From contig DAOVQB010000052.1 in the NCBI GenBank assembly GCA_030628905.1, positions 1 to 23,998 on the forward strand: 23,998 nucleotides of DNA, written 5' to 3'. Every line of letters begins with the position of its first letter. Positions within the stretch are counted from its first letter, which is position 1. Origin of the DNA: DAOVQB01 sp023128935 (GTDB taxonomy: Bacteria; Eisenbacteria; RBG-16-71-46; CAIMUX01; WJJG01). Below are positions 22,310 to 23,998 of this stretch, piece after piece. The notes below the pieces were generated by a model, which saw nothing but the letters and a program-made list of their open reading frames with translations, was not told the DNA's origin and searched no databases. Position numbers and translations under genes: made by a program.

Positions 22310-23584
22310 ATGCGGATCGGCATGTTGCTCGATAAGCCCTTTCCGCCCGATCCCAGGGTGGAGGCCGAAGCCAATTGTCTGATCGAGGAAGGGCACGAGG
22401 TCCATCTGCTTTGCCTGCAGGAGGGACAGGAATCCTCGCGGGAAGATCGGGCAGGACTTCTGGAGCGACAGGAGCCCTCAAGGGAGAACCGCGCAGGACT
22501 TCTGGAGCGACAGGAATCCTCGCGGGAGAACCGCGCGGGACTGCAGATTCATCGCTTTTACATGGGCAAAACCTTCCAGCGCAAAATGAGCGCACTCTGT
22601 CTTACCCTCCCCTTCTATGACCTCTGGTTCAGGAAGCGGCTGATGCCTTTTTTAGCGGATAACCGCATTCAAGCCCTCCACATCCACGATCTGCGACTGG
22701 CGAGGGAAGGCATGTGGGCGCAGCGGCGCTTCGGGATCCCCTGGATTCTGGATCTGCATGAGAATTACCCTGCCAGCCTCGCGCACTATGCGCACACTCG
22801 CACGCTGCTGGGCCGCCTACTGATCTGGCCCTCGGCGTGGAGACGATTCGAGACCCGCATGGTTCGAGAAGCTGCGCGCGTCATATTAGTCACACAGGAA
22901 GCTGCGGAGGAACTCGTCGAACGCACGCGCATCTCCGTTGCCAAGGTCTCTGTCCTACCGAATGTCGCCTCCCGCGCCTACCTCGAAAGGCCATTCGTTC
23001 CCTCTCCCGCCGGCAGGTTTCGGCTCATCTACATCGGCGACACCGGCCAGCGCCGCGGCACCGACCTATGCATCCGGGCAATCGCGCGTCTCCAAGAAAG
23101 GATTGCGGACCTGGAGCTAGTCATAGCCGGGACTAGTTCCTTCCAGGACACCTTGGAGCGCCTGGTGAAAGAGCTGGGGGTACGAGACCGCGTTCATCTC
23201 CTGGGATGGCGGCCCTCGGATGAGCTTCCAGCCCTAATCGAGTCATGTCACGTGGGGTTGGCACCGTTTCGGCGCAGTGCCCACCATGATACGACCTACG
23301 CCAACAAGCTCTTTCAATGCATGGCCCTGGGACGCGCGCTCATCGCAAGCGACTGCCCGGCACAACGGCGGATCGTGGAGACCGAGCAGTGCGGACTGGT
23401 GTTCAAGTCCGGAGATGTGGAGGATCTAGCCCGTTGTATCGAGGAACTCCATGGCGACCCCCGCCGCCACGAGGCCATGGGGCAGCGAGGACGCAGCGCG
23501 GTCCGCGAGCGTTTCAACTGGCACATGACAGGCAGGGCATTGGTCCACCTTTACAGAGAACTCGAGCGCGCCGGGGCCTCCTAG
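22310..23584 (+). CDS. GT4-like glycosyltransferase with internal 14-residue repeats
   Basis: The 424-residue product has a GT-B fold: an N-terminal domain starting MRIGMLLDKPFPPDPRVEAEA and a C-terminal donor-binding domain with RLIYIGDTGQRRGTDLCIRA, LELVIAGTSSF, RVHLLGWRPSDELPALIESC and GLAPFRRSAHHDTTYANKLF. ATG 22310 is chosen because it gives the canonical N-terminus; its ribosome site is weak. An in-frame extension to 22151 would overlap wecB. Between the first Rossmann strands and FYMGKTFQ there are three 14-residue repeats (residues about 40-81). The adjacent 2-epimerase suggests it uses a ManNAc- or GlcNAc-linked donor for surface polysaccharide; this is an inference. Confidence 0.88.
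   Translation: MRIGMLLDKPFPPDPRVEAEANCLIEEGHEVHLLCLQEGQESSREDRAGLLERQEPSRENRAGLLERQESSRENRAGLQIHRFYMGKTFQRKMSALCLTLPFYDLWFRKRLMPFLADNRIQALHIHDLRLAREGMWAQRRFGIPWILDLHENYPASLAHYAHTRTLLGRLLIWPSAWRRFETRMVREAARVILVTQEAAEELVERTRISVAKVSVLPNVASRAYLERPFVPSPAGRFRLIYIGDTGQRRGTDLCIRAIARLQERIADLELVIAGTSSFQDTLERLVKELGVRDRVHLLGWRPSDELPALIESCHVGLAPFRRSAHHDTTYANKLFQCMALGRALIASDCPAQRRIVETEQCGLVFKSGDVEDLARCIEELHGDPRRHEAMGQRGRSAVRERFNWHMTGRALVHLYRELERAGAS
22427..22552 (+). repeat. Three 42-bp tandem repeats in the glycosyltransferase gene
   Basis: Three in-frame 42-bp units (22427-22468, 22469-22510, 22511-22552) encode QESSREDRAGLLER-type 14-residue repeats. The units differ at a few sites. They insert into a loop of the N-terminal domain and do not resemble the family's usual sequence. 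Confidence 0.9.
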
Positions 23585-23758
23585 CCCTGATGCGGCCATA
23601 ATCCTCGGCGCAAGCCGCTATTGCTCGCGCGCTAGCACGCGTTTCCCGCCACCCCTGCTAAAGCGCGTAGCCAAAGCTGTCATTTCGTCCAAACGAGACC
23701 TGCTACAGGAAGTGTTGAGAGCTCTCGATAGCAACCCAAGCAGTGAATATCCAGTACT

Positions 23759-23998
23759 TCAATTTGCGGGAATGGCCTGAAAGGAAAGCCCCTCTTCCCC
23801 CCAGCCTCGCGCATGCCAGAGCTTATGGCAGCGGCTGCACAGCGTCACAAGGTTTTCCGGATGGTTTGACCCTCCATTGGCGCGCGGCAGCCGGTGATGC
23901 ACCTCCAAGAAGTGTGTATTAGTGCACCCCGGGGCCTGACAGCGATACCCGTCGCGTTCCATTACCGCCCGGCGCACTGACGGCGGGATCGTGGATCG
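23759..23998 (-). CDS. HNH endonuclease, partial (5' end beyond the window)
   Basis: The minus-strand frame enters at the right edge and stays open to TGA at 23759-23761, giving about 79 residues. It holds an HNH domain: C and C (CQAPGC), then LEVHHRLPRANGGSNHPENLVTLCSRCHKLWH, with the HH pair, the asparagine of PENLVTLC and the zinc-binding Cys pair. HNH domains cut DNA or RNA using a metal-bound histidine. The upstream IPPSVRRAVMERDGYRC shows it continues leftward in the protein beyond the window. It may belong to a larger nuclease or restriction-type protein; its gene context is not visible. Confidence 0.8.
   Translation of the reverse strand, partial: RSTIPPSVRRAVMERDGYRCQAPGCTNTHFLEVHHRLPRANGGSNHPENLVTLCSRCHKLWHARGWGEEGLSFQAIPAN

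Noticed and set aside
23609..23660. GC-rich hairpins after the glycosyltransferase as a terminator
   Set aside because: Stems are short (four or five base pairs) and no good T-run follows; not convincing.
1..23998. CRISPR array
   Set aside because: None of the repeat arrays has regularly spaced unique spacers; all are contiguous tandem repeats in or next to genes.

Overview
The window reads as a stretch of chromosome from a diderm (Gram-negative-type) bacterium of fairly high GC, carrying a mobile genomic island at its left end. The diderm reading rests on a complete ExbB/ExbD/TonB set, a signal-peptide-bearing outer-membrane-barrel-like protein and a periplasmic-type TPR protein. The gene mix (large TPR protein, plug-less TonB-linked barrel, NtrB/NtrC-like pair, lysine-rich histone-like protein) suggests an uncultured lineage outside the well-studied Proteobacteria. 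I cannot name the phylum from sequence alone.

Positions 1-6483 are the accessory part. A large serine recombinase (4861-6462) runs directly into the antisense strand of a tRNA-Glu(UUC) gene (6406-6483, minus strand), so the right-hand junction of an integrated element lies in the 3' part of that tRNA. The other junction is not in the window. The cargo is a row of plus-strand genes without clear standard names: a two-TM GAF-like protein with a 69-residue partner and a clear terminator; a nucleoside-deoxyribosyltransferase/TIR-like protein with a winged-helix-like region and an SSB-like acidic C-terminal tip; a protein with a C-terminal membrane anchor; and an overlapping pair made of a protein with an N-terminal hydrophobic helix and a small secreted cysteine-containing protein. 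An integron attC-like site and a group II intron 3'-end-like remnant lie among them. The composition resembles a biological-conflict (defence) island, but no known system is complete here.

Positions 6484-10371 are minus-strand chromosome: rarA and galE (probable operon), a very repetitive lysine-rich histone H1-like protein and a CheY-like receiver protein.

Positions 10372-20315 form one long minus-strand block. In transcription order it runs: large TPR protein, barrel protein with a TonB-box-like motif, ExbB, ExbD, TonB, PAS-histidine kinase, NtrC-type sigma-54 activator. It looks like a dedicated energised envelope module with its own two-component regulators.

Positions 20530-23584 are plus strand: a HIT-family nucleotide hydrolase/transferase, a non-hydrolysing UDP-GlcNAc 2-epimerase and a glycosyltransferase, probably for surface polysaccharide. 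A partial HNH endonuclease enters from the right edge on the minus strand.

A recurring feature is short tandem repeats whose period is a multiple of three: 18 bp in rarA, 15 bp in the histone-like gene, 18 bp in the TPR gene, 42 bp in the epimerase leader and 42 bp in the glycosyltransferase.
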